Assembly (NCBI GenBank): GCA_004431415.1
Contig: QPMI01000184.1
Coordinates: forward strand, 124,001 to 188,000
Length of the DNA stretch: 64,000 nucleotides
Origin: Cyanophora paradoxa
Lineage: Eukaryota > Glaucocystophyceae > Cyanophorales > Cyanophoraceae
Direction: 5' to 3'
Translations under genes and position numbers: made by a program
Notes under the pieces: generated by a model
The model's input: only the letters and a program-made list of their open reading frames with translations
The model's database searches: none
Told to the model about the DNA's origin: nothing
Shown here: positions 52,667 to 64,000 of the stretch, one piece after another
How positions within the stretch are numbered: the stretch's first letter is position 1
Layout of the letters: each line of letters starts with the position of its first letter

Positions 52667-53292
52667 GCGCTGCCCAAACGAGCGGCTGTTCTCGACCCAG
52701 TGACTAGCGTACCCCTAGATTCGAGCTTCTACCCCCATTCGCCCCAAGGAATCCAGAATCAATCTGGCCGCGGCCCCAATCCGGCCCCATCGCCTTCGTT
52801 TGAGTTCGCGTCGATTGGGGCGAAGTTGGGGCACGCCGCCGTGACGCCGGCCGCATGCGCAGTGCGCACTGCGCACTGCGCTAGCGCTGCTGTCTGCGCA
52901 TGCAGTGCGCGCGCACTGCGGCACTGCGCAGTGCGTACTGCGCAGTCGACGTCGCCGGTCGACTCGACGAGTCGACGAGTCGACAACGACGACGACGCGC
53001 GCAGCGCTATAGCGCTAGCGCTATCGCTTGCAATTGATGAGGTCGAGCCTTCGATCTTGAATTTTGCCATTGACATGATCGCAATCGAACTTGCGAAGCT
53101 TAAGACTGCTCAAGCGAAGCACGAATTCGACGCATGGGCCCACTCAGTGACTGCAGCTGCGCGCGCGGAGGCATAAAACTCAAAATTAATGTTCATGTAC
53201 ATGTACATGTGCCAGCATAGAACGGCAGGCTGCAGCCTGCAGGGGCGACCGCGAGCGAGCCGCTGAGCACGGGGTCGGGAGTTCGCGATCGC
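52667..53292. repeat. Low-complexity palindromic region
   Basis: The gap holds nested repeats of GCGCACTGC/GCAGTGCGC around 52,857-52,945, a GTCGACGAGTCGAC series at 52,945-52,985 and AGCGCTATAGCGCTAGCGCT near 53,002. A 158-codon frame runs through it (52,700-53,176), but its sequence is dominated by the repeats and I do not call it a gene. Confidence 0.6.
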
Positions 53293-56200
53293 TCAGAAGG
53301 GGGCGGGGAGGACGGAGTCGAGGGCGAGGGCGTCGCCCTGGAAGAGGGAGAGGGCGACGGTGAGCGCCGAGAGCCCCGCGCTCAGCAGCGACCGCAGCAG
53401 CGCCTCGTCCATCCGCATCCCCTACGTGCCCCCACGAAAACGCCGGGAACCGGGCTTCAGGGAAGCGCGCGGGGAGGGGGCCGGGGCGGGGCGGGGCGGG
53501 CACGCGCACGAGGAGGGCGACGGGGCGGAGGCGGTCCTCGAGCTCGAGGGCGCCCTGGGCGAGCTCGAGCGCGTGCGAGCACGCGCACGCCTGCGCCCCG
53601 CGCCCCGCCCCGCACGCCCCGCACCCCGCCTCCCTCCAGCTCCCCGCCGCGCCCGGAGGCGGGCCCCCCCGCCCCCGCCGCTCCGCCTCGGCGCCGACGT
53701 TGGGCGGGAGGTACAGGTCCACCGGCCCCGCGGGGGCGTCGGCGGGGCCAAGCACGCGCTGCTCGGCCAGCTGGGCCTGCCGCCGACGCCGACTCAGGGG
53801 GCGGGGAGGAAGACTGGGCGAGGGGCGAGGTGGAGGGGAGGAGGCGGGCCCGGATGGAGTGTAGGAGAAAGGCGTGCTCGACGGCGAGCTCGTTGGCGCC
53901 GGCCCCGAAGTAGACGCACGCCACCAGCGCCGCCCCCACCAGCCCCGTCTGACCCGCCCGCCCTCAGTCATGATCAACACTGATCGTGAACGCGCTCAGC
54001 GGCCAATGCTCAGGCTTCGCTCACGTTGTATGCGATGTAGGCCTGTGGATACGCATCGGATCAGAGGTAGAGAGGGTTGGAGAGGAGGATGTGTGGGGGG
54101 GGGGGTACGCAGCGCACGTAGACGTAGCGGTGGACGTGGGCGGGGGCGAGGGCGAGCCCGAGGCCCACGGCGGAGGCGCCGGCCCCGCTGAAAAAGGACT
54201 GTGCGGTGACGGTACCGGTGACATGGTGAGCCCGGGTTGAGGGGGCGGGGGGCGGGGCTTGGGGCGGGGCCGGGGCGCCTGGAAGAACAAGAAGGCCATC
54301 TGCGCGGCGAGCAGGAGGGCGAAGCAGGAGAGGAAGAACTGGCGGGCCGGGGCGTGAGCGAGGCGGAGGTCTCGCTGGGGGGCGGGGGGTCGCGTGCGTG
54401 ACCTGGATGCGGAGGTGGAAGGAGCGGCCGACGTCCCCCGCCCACGCCCGCAGCCGCAGCCAGGCCATCGCCGCTGCCGGCCGCCGCAGGTCCAGTCGCA
54501 GCCGCCCCGGGCCCCGCCCCGCCCCAGCCCCGCCCTCCAGCTGCGCGTCGCCGTGCTCAGGGCAGGCTTCCACGCGCGAGCCCGAGGAAGCACGCGCACC
54601 GTATGCGGGGCGGGGCGGCCCTGCGCAGCGCTAGCCGGCCCACCCGAGGAGCTGGCCATGGAGGCGGCGGCGGGGGTACCGGGCGGCGGGGACAGCGTGG
54701 CGCGGCCGGCGATGAGGAGCCGCCCCGCCGCGCGCACCCAGGTGTACCTGCGCATGCGCCGCGCCTCAGCGATCGCTCTGTAGCCACTCGCCGGCTCGCG
54801 ATCGCGGGCTGACCGCCGATGGTAGTCGACGCAGGCGGAGACGAAGAAGGCCGTCACGAAGAAGTACATCGACCTGCGCCCCCGCGCCCCGCCACCTCGC
54901 TGCCGCGCCCCCAGCTCGGGGGGCGGGCGGGGCGGGCGGGCGGACAGGAAGCCGTTGGTGAGCATCGCGCAGGAGAGGGCGAGCAGCACGGGCCGCGACG
55001 CCGAGACGGCCCGCTGCGGCCGCCGTTCGAGCTCAGGGCGTGGAGGGTCCCGAAGCGGGCAGGGCGTGGGGGGCCCCGAGCCGGGCGCGCGCACGATCTC
55101 GGAGAAGAGGTAGGGGATGGCGCAGTGGGCGAGCGTCAGCACCAGCTGCGCGCCCCGCCTCAGACGGAGCCGATGCGAGGGGGAGCGCCAGTTGCAGATC
55201 GGAGCGGGCCTTGGGCAGCTCGAGATAGGCGAGGCGCGTGCGGCGGGCCCCCGCCGCGGCCCCGCGCTCGTCGATGCCGCCCGCCGCGCCCTTCGATATC
55301 GATCCGCTTTGCCGTCTTGGGACGTGCGACGGGCTCGCCTCCAGCACCTGCGTGCACGTACACATGCATCTGAGGGCGGCCGACATCGACGGGATTAATA
55401 TATACGAGTGCGGGCCTGGGGGGGCACCTGCTGGAGGACCCACAGGCGCGCGGGGGCGGCCGTGCCCCCGCCGGGGAGGGCCCGCACCCTCGCCGCGTCC
55501 TCCGGGCGCGCCTGCAGATTCAAACCGCACATCAAGTCGAAGGGGCGAGATTGGGTGCCCGGGGGACTGGAGGGCGCACGAGGGCGGCGAGCTCGAGGGC
55601 GGCGAGGACCTCGGCGGGGGTGTTCGCGAAGGGGACGGGGAAGGCGGGGTCGAAGCCCGCGCGGATGCACGCCAGGTCCACCTGCCCGCCCCCAGCCTCG
55701 CCATCGGCGTGGCCCGGCGCGGGACGGGGGCAGCGCGCCTCGCACCTCCCGGAGGGCCGTTAGGAACCGGAGGGGGAGCCAACTGCGAGCCGCGCTCGTC
55801 GGCCCTCCACCATTACCTCTTAAACCACCCCCCCCTCCCCCCCCCCGCCCCCGCCGCCGCCGCCGCCACCACCCTTAGCCGGGCGCACCCGAAGATGGCC
55901 TCCTCAGAGCGGGCCTCGAGGGTGGAGAGGCCGCGCGAGGCGGCCTTCCGCGCCAGGTCCGGCGCCCGGTCTGCAGGGAGCCAGGGTCAGGGATGCAGGG
56001 GGCTGGAAGGGGGGGCGGGGCGCACAGCCGTACTTGACGGCGACCATGAGGGGCCGCACGGTGGAGACTGCGAAGAAGGCGAGGTACTCCGTCGACTGCC
56101 GCCCCGGGCCCCGCACGGGTGAAGCCAAGCCGGGAGGGAGGGGAGGGGGGCAGGGGGGGGGGGAAGAGGGGGTATACGTAGAGAGGAAGCACCTTGAGGC

Positions 56201-56830
56201 TGCGCTCCTCGGGGGTCAGGAGGAAGAGGAAGGAGACCGTCGAGAACCACCACGACAGCTGCGCGGGCCGGGGGGTTGCAGTCGGCCTTCGTACTACGGT
56301 AGGGGCAGCCGGAGCGGGCAGCGGCACCCCGAAGAAGATGTTGATGACGGTGATCACAGCGTTCTCGGGCCCCCAGTACGCGTGGCTCCGCATGCCCCTC
56401 GTCCCCTGCTGCAGAAAGAGGTACGGCAGGGCTGCGCACAATCGATGTCATGCGCGCGCGCGCGCCAACGCCCCCGGAGGCCCCCATCGGACGCTAAGCG
56501 CTAGCGCGCGCTAAGCGCTAGCGCGCGCTAAGCGCTAGCGCCACACGCCGGGGGAGAAGGCCGAGGGGTTCGAGCGGCGAGCTGGCGAACTCGGGGATTC
56601 GAACGTACTGAACGGAAAGCAGACGTGGCTGCGGGCGCCGGCCGCGGCCGGAGCGTCAAGTTGGCGTCCAACCGTAATGTGTGCGACGTGCAAGGTCAAC
56701 GCGAGTAACGCACACGAACAGCTCGTTGAAGAAGGCGCGCCAGTCGAGCGGGAGGCGCTGCAGCAGGTTGTGGTCCGCGTCCTGCGCGCCGGACGCCGCG
56801 ACCGCGCGGCCGCGGCCACGCGGAGGTTCA
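53293..56830 (-). CDS. Multi-pass membrane protein, family not recognised
   Basis: Many short exons on the minus strand encode separate hydrophobic helices: LPYLFLQQGTRG with VITVINIFFGVPL, LSWWFSTVSFLFLL, YLAFFAVSTVRPLMVAV, LTLAHCAIPYLFSEIV, PVLLALSCAMLTNGFLS, MYFFVTAFFVSACVDY, FFLSCFALLLAAQMAFLFF, VGAALVACVYFGAGANEL and a last LSALTVALSLFQGD. An exon near 56,700 reads LLQRLPLDWRAFFNELFVC and may be close to the N-terminus. The stop is at 53,293 (VLPAPF). At least eight helices are likely. The start codon is unresolved and exon joins are approximate. I cannot name the family. Confidence 0.5.
56493..56541. repeat. Three tandem 17-bp palindromic units
   Basis: The unit GCTAAGCGCTAGCGCGC occurs three times in a row (the last one slightly changed). 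Each contains the palindrome AGCGCT next to GCTAGC. It falls in an intron or spacer of the membrane-protein gene. Confidence 0.9.
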
Positions 56831-56837
56831 TGATCAA

Positions 56838-57957
56838 ACGCTAAAGCGAATGCTTAACGCGCGCGCAAAGGCAATGTTCCGCAAAGGCAATGGGAAGCCT
56901 TCATCCTATGTTTGCGCGGCGTCGACGTCCGACGCGGCAGGCCTAGGGGCAGCGCCCTTATCCGGATCCTGGACCCTTAAGCTTATCTGGCATCGCCCTC
57001 GCGATCGATGGCTCCCGATGGCCCCGCGGCTCACCTCGCCCTGGAACAGCTCTCGCTCGAGCCACACCGCATCGGCGAGAGCCGTGGCGCTGCTGTCTCC
57101 CGCGGCCGCGGCCGCGACCGTTGGGCCATGTACATATCGAGACGTGATCGGCGCTGCTGCCTGCGCTGCGAATCGGCCGGACGACGTGGAAGAAGTCGAC
57201 GCCGACGCTGAAAGTGGGCCCCGTCTGAGCCGCTCCTGCAGCTGCTCCATCCGGCTGGATCAAATGTACCGTACCCATAGGATTCAGGCAACTTGGGCAT
57301 GTTGCCACTCCACTACGTACCCTTTTGCACCACGTAGCAGAATCGAGTTGGACGGGCCTATTACATGATTGCCGGGGCCCCGTGCCCAAATCCGCTTTGG
57401 GCACGTCGGGGCTAGGGCGCGTCGTGCCCAAAGGCCTGGGCACGGCGGGTAGAGCAGCGTCGTGCCCAAGTCGTGCCCCGCGATGGCGGGAGAGCAGCCT
57501 GGCAGCGCGGCAGGCGGGGGCGTGCAGGCTCCAACTATGTGGTCGTTCTGTGTGTACTTGCATAGCGAAGTTGGCAATCCAGCGGAGTGCTTGCCGACGA
57601 TGGGCAACATGGTCCCAGCACCGCTCATACCGTCGGCGGAGCCCATATTCAGGAAGCTGGTAGACAGGAAGCTTCTTCGTCCGGAGATACAGCAGATAGA
57701 TCAGCTGCGCTTCTGGCAGTGCTGGCGGGGAGCTACTGTGCGACTCTATCATGACGTGCGAGTCGTACTGCCGCGTGCAAGCAACGCCGATCGACTGATC
57801 TGGACTCGGGCATGCGCAGGAGTTCGCCGTGGTGGTCGAGGGAGGGCCCGTTACCCTCATCGTCGCGCCGGCCAAAGTAGTGCAGCCCGACCTGGCGCAC
57901 TACGGCCTGGTGCGCTAGCTAACGTGAACGATATCCCGCGCCTGATGTCTCCTGCAG
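56838..57957. other. Boundary region between host-like and element-like DNA
   Basis: Open frames occur on both strands (for example a minus frame from 57,250, MEQLQERLRRGPLS...), but none shows a domain or joins to others. The first cluster of GGGCACG/CGTGCCC motifs appears at 57,377-57,477. The left edge of the element-like region is probably in here. Confidence 0.35.
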
Positions 57958-59912
57958 GGCCTCCCACCGGCCGGCCCTGCAGCTCCCGCAGCGCTAGCAG
58001 CGGTAGCGCCTCGCGCCCCCACGGCCGCATCCAGCGCGGGCAGCGCCGCCGGGAGCGGTGATGAGGATGACGGGCTGGAGCAGTATGAGCGCTTCCTCAG
58101 TCTGGACACGGATGGCATCTTCGGCGGGATCAGCGCTGACCAAGCGAAAGACCAGGTACATGATCCGGGCACGATCCGGGCACGTACGGGGCACGTCTGA
58201 GCACGGGCCGTGCACGCAGATCTTTGGAAAGGGCGCGCGAGCGAACATCAAGAACCTGAACCGATTCCTTGCCGCCCCGTTTCGTCTGCACTACGGGGAA
58301 GCTGACGGCCTGAGCAAGGTGAGAGGACAGAACACGCTGGTCATTGCAGACATGGAAGACGCGTGAGTGGCTGCGTTCTTTTGGAAGCAGCACAAGAGCA
58401 GCGCAAACCTTGCCTCGCAGGTTGGCCGTCCTCCTGGACAGGACGGTGGAGACCTCAAGCATCCCAGCGAAGATCAAAGAGAAGTGCACGGAACGGATGA
58501 AACAGCGGCTCCAGACCCTCAACCCGTACGAGAAGACCCGAGCACTGCTGGAGGTCAACAGGATCTACAGGACATGGACGATGATCATGTCAGTCGACAA
58601 CATCCCGTTCCTTCCGAAGTGCGCCCTTGCCGCTCTCTTTCTCTTTCTCTTTCTCCCTCTTTCTCCCGCCATGGACGCTAAGCCTCGCCGCAGGCCTGAC
58701 GTGGAGCCGCCATGGGAAACGAACCTGGCGACAGTGAAGGAGAAGGCGGCCAGGTCGGGCATAACACACCAGAGCCGGGTTCACGCTGCGAAGCGAAGAG
58801 ACGACGAGAACTCCGATGGAGGAGGCGGCGCTGCAACCGAGCATCCGAAGAAGGCGACCAAGAAGGCGCCAGCGGAGAAGAAGGCCGCTACGGAGAAGAC
58901 GAACCGGGCGCGGAAGCACGAGGAGGCGGAGGACGAGAACGCGGCGGAGGCCGCCGTGACCGGAGCACGTTTGGGCACGGCGCGGGCACATTTGGGCACG
59001 ACGCGGGCACGTCCACAGTCGTCGGGCACGGCTGGGGCACGTAATGGGGCACCACGTGCTGAGAAATCGGTGAGCTTTCATGAGGACGTGCTCGAGACGC
59101 CCCACGCCCGCTGTCACATTCCAGACACTCATGCAAACCCGGCGCAGGCTACGGGTGGGCAGAACGCAGAGGACTCAGTGAAGAAGAAGAAGAAGAAGAA
59201 GAGGACGCCGGCGCCGAAGGACACTGAGGAAGAGCTGGAGACAGAGATTGAACCGCAACTGTCGAAGAAGCCCAGGGCAGCGAGCGTGAAGGAGCACACG
59301 TCGGCGTCGTCGTCGTCGAAGGTGGCTGCCCGCGCCGTCCAACGTGTGCATCTCTCCCCACCTGACGTTCACTGAAGGCAGCATCTGGCCCGGAGAAGAA
59401 GGCGGCGAAGGGAAAGGACCCGGAGCACTCAGGCAAGGCTCAGGAGCAATCTTCGCACAGGGGGCCCAAGCATGCGCCCTCGCGCGACGACGAAGCCAGC
59501 ACTCAGGCTCCCCCGTGCGTTCCCGTGCTTGGGCACGGTCTGGGTACTATTTCGGCATGTCGCGTCCTTGGTCGTGCTGCACTCTCGTGCCCAAACGTGC
59601 CCCAATCGTGCCCCAACGTGCCCCATGGTTCTCCCGACGAAATCTGATTCCGGAGCGTCGCTGTTGCAGGCGAGAGAAGGGGAGGCACTACGACTTTTCT
59701 TATTTCTTAGCGAATCCCAGTTCAAGTACTTCCTGTGCATACGGGAGACGGTCAAGTCCAAGAGCACATACAAGCAGGGCCACATCTTCCCCAAGTGCAA
59801 CAAGCACGGCGATCCGCCGTCGGGCTGCCTAGGGGTGTACGGGATCAAGCAGCTCATTCAGGACACCGCAAAGCTAGCTGCGGCCCAAAAAAAGGCGGCG
59901 GCGGCAAAGTAG
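57958..59912 (+). CDS. Lysine-rich protein paired with the integrase gene, 5' end unresolved
   Basis: The exon chain reads EQYERFLSLDTDGIFGG, then (after intron 58,156-58,219) IFGKGARANIKNLNRFLAAP, DALAVLLDRTVETSSIPAKI, MKQRLQTLNPYEKTRALLEV and FLPK, joined over intron 58,619-58,693 to PDVEPPWETNLATVKEKAA. A long Lys/Glu/Ala-rich middle follows. The last exon, after intron 59,515-59,670, is ESQFKYFLCIRETVKSKSTY, KQGHIFPKCNKHGDPPSGC and ends in a Lys/Ala tail at 59,912. I do not recognise a family; the end with two cysteines and a histidine might bind metal or nucleic acid. It converges on the integrase gene, 620 bases away, and shares its motif-filled introns, so both probably belong to one mobile element. 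Confidence 0.55.
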
Positions 59913-60532
59913 ATCCAGTGTCTATCTCCTAGTAGCAGTCCTAGTAGCTCTACTAGCATTGATAGTGTTGCTCTATTAGGGTTTTTGCAGCGTATCTTCC
60001 TTAGAATTGGGTCGTGCACTGGTCGTGCCCGGCTCGTGCCCAAACATGCCCAAATGTGCCCCGTCATGCCCAAACCGACTTGATCCTGAATTTAGCAGTG
60101 ATTGACGTCGCGGAGCACGATTGCGCATTGAACTGCACATTTGCCATGTGAACTTAACAGTATTGATATTTTACAACGTTTTGATGAAGAAAGGCGATGC
60201 GAAGAACTTCAGCATGACATGTTCCGCGTCGCTCAGAAGTCTGACCATCGGACTCGCATCATGATGTGAAGCCAAGGGTCATGAACTCATGATGAGGCCT
60301 CGAAGACCTGAAGCAGTTCCGACCCGTCCGAGAGGCCGCACAAGTTGAATTTGAGAATGCTGAAGCCTTGTTTAACTCGTATTCATGAAGCTTCATGGTT
60401 CGCTCCCTCTTTACCGGTTTCTGCTACTTGCTCGTGCCCACGTCATGCCCAATCGTGCCCAAGTACGTGCCCAGACGAAGTTCGGACATGCTCAAGGAGG
60501 GCACGACTCGGAAACTCTTTCACAACGAAAGG
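59913..60532. other. Gap between two converging element genes
   Basis: This 620-bp spacer has two GGGCACG/CGTGCCC clusters (60,010-60,075 and 60,432-60,502). No gene is seen. Confidence 0.6.
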
Positions 60533-63500
60533 CTATTCCAAAATCGATCGTAAACTGGCTGCACTACTTGGCATTAGAGGGCCCGCCTCAGCCTCAGGCT
60601 CGGCGGGGCCAGCCGCGGCCTCTGCCGCGGCAGCGGCCTCCTTCTCGGCGCTCTTCTGTACTTTCTTCCAAGGTTTCTGGATGCAAGAGCGGTTCTTGCA
60701 CGCGTCCCTCCCCGACTTCTTGTGGCACTTTGACGAGCAGATGATGTCTTCGTACTTGCAAATGCACTTCTTGTTCGTGCAGCCAGTCGTGCAGTTGCAG
60801 ATCTTGCTCGGCCTGTCGATTTCGATGGCGCACCAGTCAAAGAACGCTTTTCTGCCAGGCAAGACATGGCAGTCAGAGCGCTGAGAAAGAATGCTGGAGG
60901 AAGACGGACCTGAGGGTTACAGGTTCGGTGCTGGCGGCGGTGATGCTCTCGATGAGATGCTTGAACCCGGCAAAGCCGCCGGTCTCGCCTGGAGGGGCAG
61001 GATGCCGCATAGAGCACACTTCGTCGGCCTGGAAGAGGCGGGGCTGAGAGTCGTCATCGTTGCGCTGGACTATACCGGCAGCAGTCTTGAGGATGTACTT
61101 GTTGAAGCCCGTGCCGACCGCAGCAATGACCGCGTGCACCATTGCGGGCATGCGGGCCTCGTCCAGGGCACGCGGATCGCAGTCCTTCACGCTGATGGAT
61201 ACCAGCTGCGCGCCCAACGTGAGCTCCATTGTCGTGTCCAAATGGTGCTCAAAACCATACCCAAACGTGCCTCGCGGGGCACGTTTGAGTATGATTTGGG
61301 CACGTCGGAGCATGGGGTTTGGGCATGACAGAGACGCACGTCGCCGACTGCAAGGTTGGCGATCTCCCCGGCTCTCTTGCGGGCGAAGTCAATCATCCTG
61401 TTCCTGTACGCCGAGAGACGATCGTTCAGGACCCCTACGTAAGCCTTGTACTTCTCGTGCTCCTTCTGCGGGAACAATGTCAGTGCCGACAGCCATTAAC
61501 GTAAACAGGACATAGCGAACCATGAAAGCGATCGGCATCCCCTCGATGGTGCCACGACGGAAGCCGCCTTTGAGATGGCGCTCTGCGGAGTCCAAGTACT
61601 GCTCCGATTCCTTAGATTCCTCCTCCTCCATGTCCTTCACATACTTGTCCCAGAGGATCTGCTGCTTGTCGGTGGGCACCCAGCTGTCCCGGGCAGCTGC
61701 AGCCTCAACATCTTCGTCCGTGCCGACATCGACAGTGATTCCCGCATCCTGCACGACGGGCATGGGAGGGAGCAGCATCAAAGCGTTCAAGAAGGCCTAG
61801 GGAGGTGTGCACCTTCATGAGCTCCTGGAGCGTAGTGCCCTGCACGACCTCCCGCTCGTTGTAGACACGATCAGAGGAGGCGGGAGCCAGGTTTCCGAAT
61901 CGCTCGGACGGATCTCTGTTGAACATGACCTTGAAAGGCGTCTGCTTGTGCCCCTTGGTGAAGATGGATGTGTTCATCTGCCACTGGACCTGTGCCTGGG
62001 TTGGTTGCAGGGCGCGAGCATGTCGGCACGGTCATACCGGGCCCAGGGCGGACACCCAGTCTTTCGTTCCGTTGAAGAAGCAGTACGCAGTGACTCGGCG
62101 GCCGAGCGTCCGGTTCGCGCGCTCCACAGAACCTGCAAAACACGGTCATACCCGAACATGCTCAAACATGCTCGGCACGTGCTCAAAAAGATCGTTGGGC
62201 ACGATTGAGCATGATGTTGGGCATGTCGCGGGCATGACGCGGGCATGGCGGGGCATGGCGAACCTTGGTGCCAGGGACGGTAAGGCGCGCCGGTGATGAT
62301 CACTATCTTGCGCCCCGTCACTCGCTGCCATTGCTTGCACGTCGAGCGAACAACCTGCGTCCACTTTCAGCTGATATGACGGCCCTAGGCAGACGTCCAA
62401 ATGTACCCTGTTTACGAACTCGGACCCGTTGTCGTGATGCAGCACTTGTGGGACTCCCATCACCTGGAAAATCTCGACAAGAGCCTGTGCGACGCACCAG
62501 GCGGCCTTGAATTCCAGCGGCCTCAGGATGCTGAACCGAGAGAAGTGGTCCTGTAAATGCACCCATCATGATCAATGAACAGCCAGACAGATGGTGTTGA
62601 ACAGCGAACCCGGACGTGCAAGACGTATCTGTACCGGCGAGTCGGGTGATCGAACCACTCGACATCCTCGCAGTCGAGCCTGTCCATGGCCGCCGCTTCC
62701 TCGTCGGTCTCAGGGATCCTTGGCACTCGAATCGGGATGGGAAGCTTGCTGAAGTCCTTGAGGTCGATGACGACGCGAGACCAGGCGGACTTTGCGACGA
62801 TAGGCTTCATGCCCGCGAGCTTCGCAGCGAGCTCGACCGCCCTGTTGATGGCACAGTACGGGCAGCGCTGCGTACGGGTGTCAGTCTTGCTCAGGGTCCC
62901 CGCGCGGGCAGCTGCAGCGAGCACCTTGCAGAAGTACTCGACGAACTTGTCTTTGATGGCATAGACGCGCGAAACCTTGCCCTTGACGGTGTACGCAGCC
63001 TCGTGCGCCGCGTTATGGTACTCCTGCGCGCGCGTCGTCACGTCGTGCTCCGGGCACGGTTTGAGCACGATTGGGCACGATGTTTGGACACGTCCTTACC
63101 GACAGGATTTCGAAGACCTCGCGGGCGTCCTTCGGCAAGATACGCACTTGAGTAGGGGCCGTCGCCGCCACCGCTCCAGTGTTGTTCTTCTGGCGCTTCT
63201 TGGCCACCTGCACTTCCTGCATGACATACACCGCGGGTCCGTTCGGGTCGCGCGGGTTTGGCTGCTCGACTAGAACGTAGTTGCCGGTGCGGTTCTTGAT
63301 CCGCTGATCGTTACTCTTCTTGGCCCTCCCCTCCGCAGCCTTCTGGTTCTGCTCGTCGCTCTTGTTCGGATCCGCTGGCGCCTCCAGGTCCTTCCTCTGG
63401 ACGCGCGCACGCACGACTGGCTTCGACGCGTTCAGCCGCTTGATCGCCTCCTTGTCGTTCGCGTCCCCGGCTGCCTTCATGTCCCGCTCCCAGACCAGCG

Positions 63501-64000
63501 CGTTGTAGCGTTCCGTCTCGTCGAGTGCGCGCTCCGCGTTGGGATTCCCCTGCTCGTCCTGCATGTCCTTGTGCTTCCGGAATGGCGCTAATTCGTTGCA
63601 CGCCTTTATGAACTCTTCGTACGTCCAGCGCACGGTGTGCCGCGTGCTGGTCGTTTCCTCGCTGGGCGCTGCGCCGCCGTCCGAGCCGTCCGATTGCCGC
63701 TGGGTCGCAGCAGTTGGTGCCCTACGCTGCTCCGGAGGGACGACATACGCGCCAGGCGGCGGGCCAGCTGCTGCCGTGCTGTTCCCGCCACCATTGCTTG
63801 AACTGCTCGAAGGCCCCGCGCGTGCCTGCTGGAGCTGATCTAAGAGAGATCTAGCAAGATGCCCGCCAGGACAATGGCCGCGGTGGCCCTCCTTGTGATC
63901 GCAGTCGCAGCTCGAGAACGACGAGATCAGCTGCTCGATGTGGCAGGTACACTTGCGGCCGCACCACGCGCGACCCGCGAGCACAGCTGTCTGTAGCGCG
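60533..64000 (-). mobile_element. Intron-containing DDE integrase gene (KRBA2/Ginger-like), 5' end beyond window
   Basis: Ten coding blocks can be joined with consistent phase: 63,100 upward (open to the window edge), 62610-63023, 62407-62550, 62264-62333, 62038-62132, 61813-61989, 61512-61748, 61340-61465, 60921-61205, 60533-60880. The N-terminal part is Cys/His-rich and then charged. The core has RYVLHVRDHFSRFSILRPL (first catalytic Asp), VLHHDNGSEFVN (second Asp) and HQGSVERANRT (Glu), with 34 residues between the last two. After it come WVSALGPVQWQMN and TPFKVMFNRDPSE. The C-terminus carries a Cys cluster (ICNCTTGCTNKKCICKYED, CSSKCH, CKNRSC), as in integrases of the KRBA2/Ginger sort. 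All catalytic residues are intact, so recent activity is possible. No terminal repeats could be located. Confidence 0.8.

Larger units (their letters stand above)
57377..63092. repeat. Dispersed GGGCACG / CGTGCCC motif clusters
   Basis: Nine clusters of the heptamer GGGCACG and its reverse complement, often spaced by TTT/AAA or a few bases: about 57,377-57,477, 58,160-58,212, 58,970-59,055, 59,530-59,625, 60,010-60,075, 60,432-60,502, 61,240-61,326, 62,140-62,255 and 63,038-63,092. They lie in introns and spacers of two genes on opposite strands. I did not notice the clusters in the first 57 kb. Confidence 0.85.

Noticed and set aside
52700-53176. A 158-codon plus-strand gene
   Set aside because: The frame is mostly translated palindromic repeat and has no domain, and no splice partners are seen.
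62551-62609. An apparent 23-base insertion beside the first catalytic Asp of the integrase (FIDHDG versus DHFSRF), suggesting a broken gene
   Set aside because: A normal 59-bp GT-AG intron at 62,551-62,609 joins RYVLHVR to DHFSRF in frame and restores the usual motif, so no insertion is needed.
57377-63092. GGGCACG clusters as CRISPR, telomere or host promoter elements
   Set aside because: They are irregularly spaced, lie mainly inside introns on both strands, and are limited to the element-like region.

Overview
This is a eukaryotic nuclear window from a very G+C-rich, intron-dense alga. Genes are split into many short exons by introns that are mostly 40-80 bases long. Several proteins start with plastid transit peptides that carry Phe near residue 3 or 4 (MAF...) and have no signal peptide in front. 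That points to a primary plastid, as in glaucophytes or red algae. With the G+C content and a flagellate-type gene (a nephrocystin-3-like protein), a glaucophyte such as Cyanophora is my best guess; this is inference only.

Layout, left to right: the 3' end of a TraB-domain gene; a gene resembling the C-terminal domain of plant At4g00755-type F-box proteins; a membrane-anchored GT4 glycosyltransferase; a nephrocystin-3-like P-loop/TPR gene; the splicing factor CWF19L2; an unrecognised gene; a RING/coiled-coil/tail-anchor gene; a 10-kb coiled-coil gene with a 138-bp internal repeat; a trehalose-forming hydrolase (TreZ) with an N-terminal glycogen-binding module; two paralogous plastid proteins that resemble truncated high-light-inducible proteins; two small predicted thylakoid proteins; a SENP8/NEDP1-type deneddylase; an AlaA-type alanine aminotransferase; a RING-H2 protein; a TDP2-type DNA repair phosphodiesterase; an unrecognised 180-aa gene; an F-box plus tandem-BRCT fusion; and a multi-pass membrane protein. 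The last 6-7 kb is different in character: it is less G+C-rich and holds an intron-containing integrase gene (KRBA2/Ginger-like) facing a lysine-rich second gene. Clusters of a GGGCACG / CGTGCCC motif fill introns and spacers there and I did not see them elsewhere in the window.

Two genome-wide habits stand out. First, a large share of introns start with GC instead of GT. In TreZ 4 of 14 introns are GC-AG, and CWF19L2 and the glycosyltransferase have several each; the spliced frames are exact multiples of three and restore conserved family motifs. Second, genes are packed head to head with as little as 32 bases between the two start codons (40,232/40,265 and 48,760/48,793).

Because stop codons are rare at this composition, long open frames occur on both strands almost everywhere. 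I annotated only chains that gave recognisable domains or clear exon-intron logic. Gene spans run from first to last supported coding base and include introns. Where I worked out exon coordinates they are in the evidence text.
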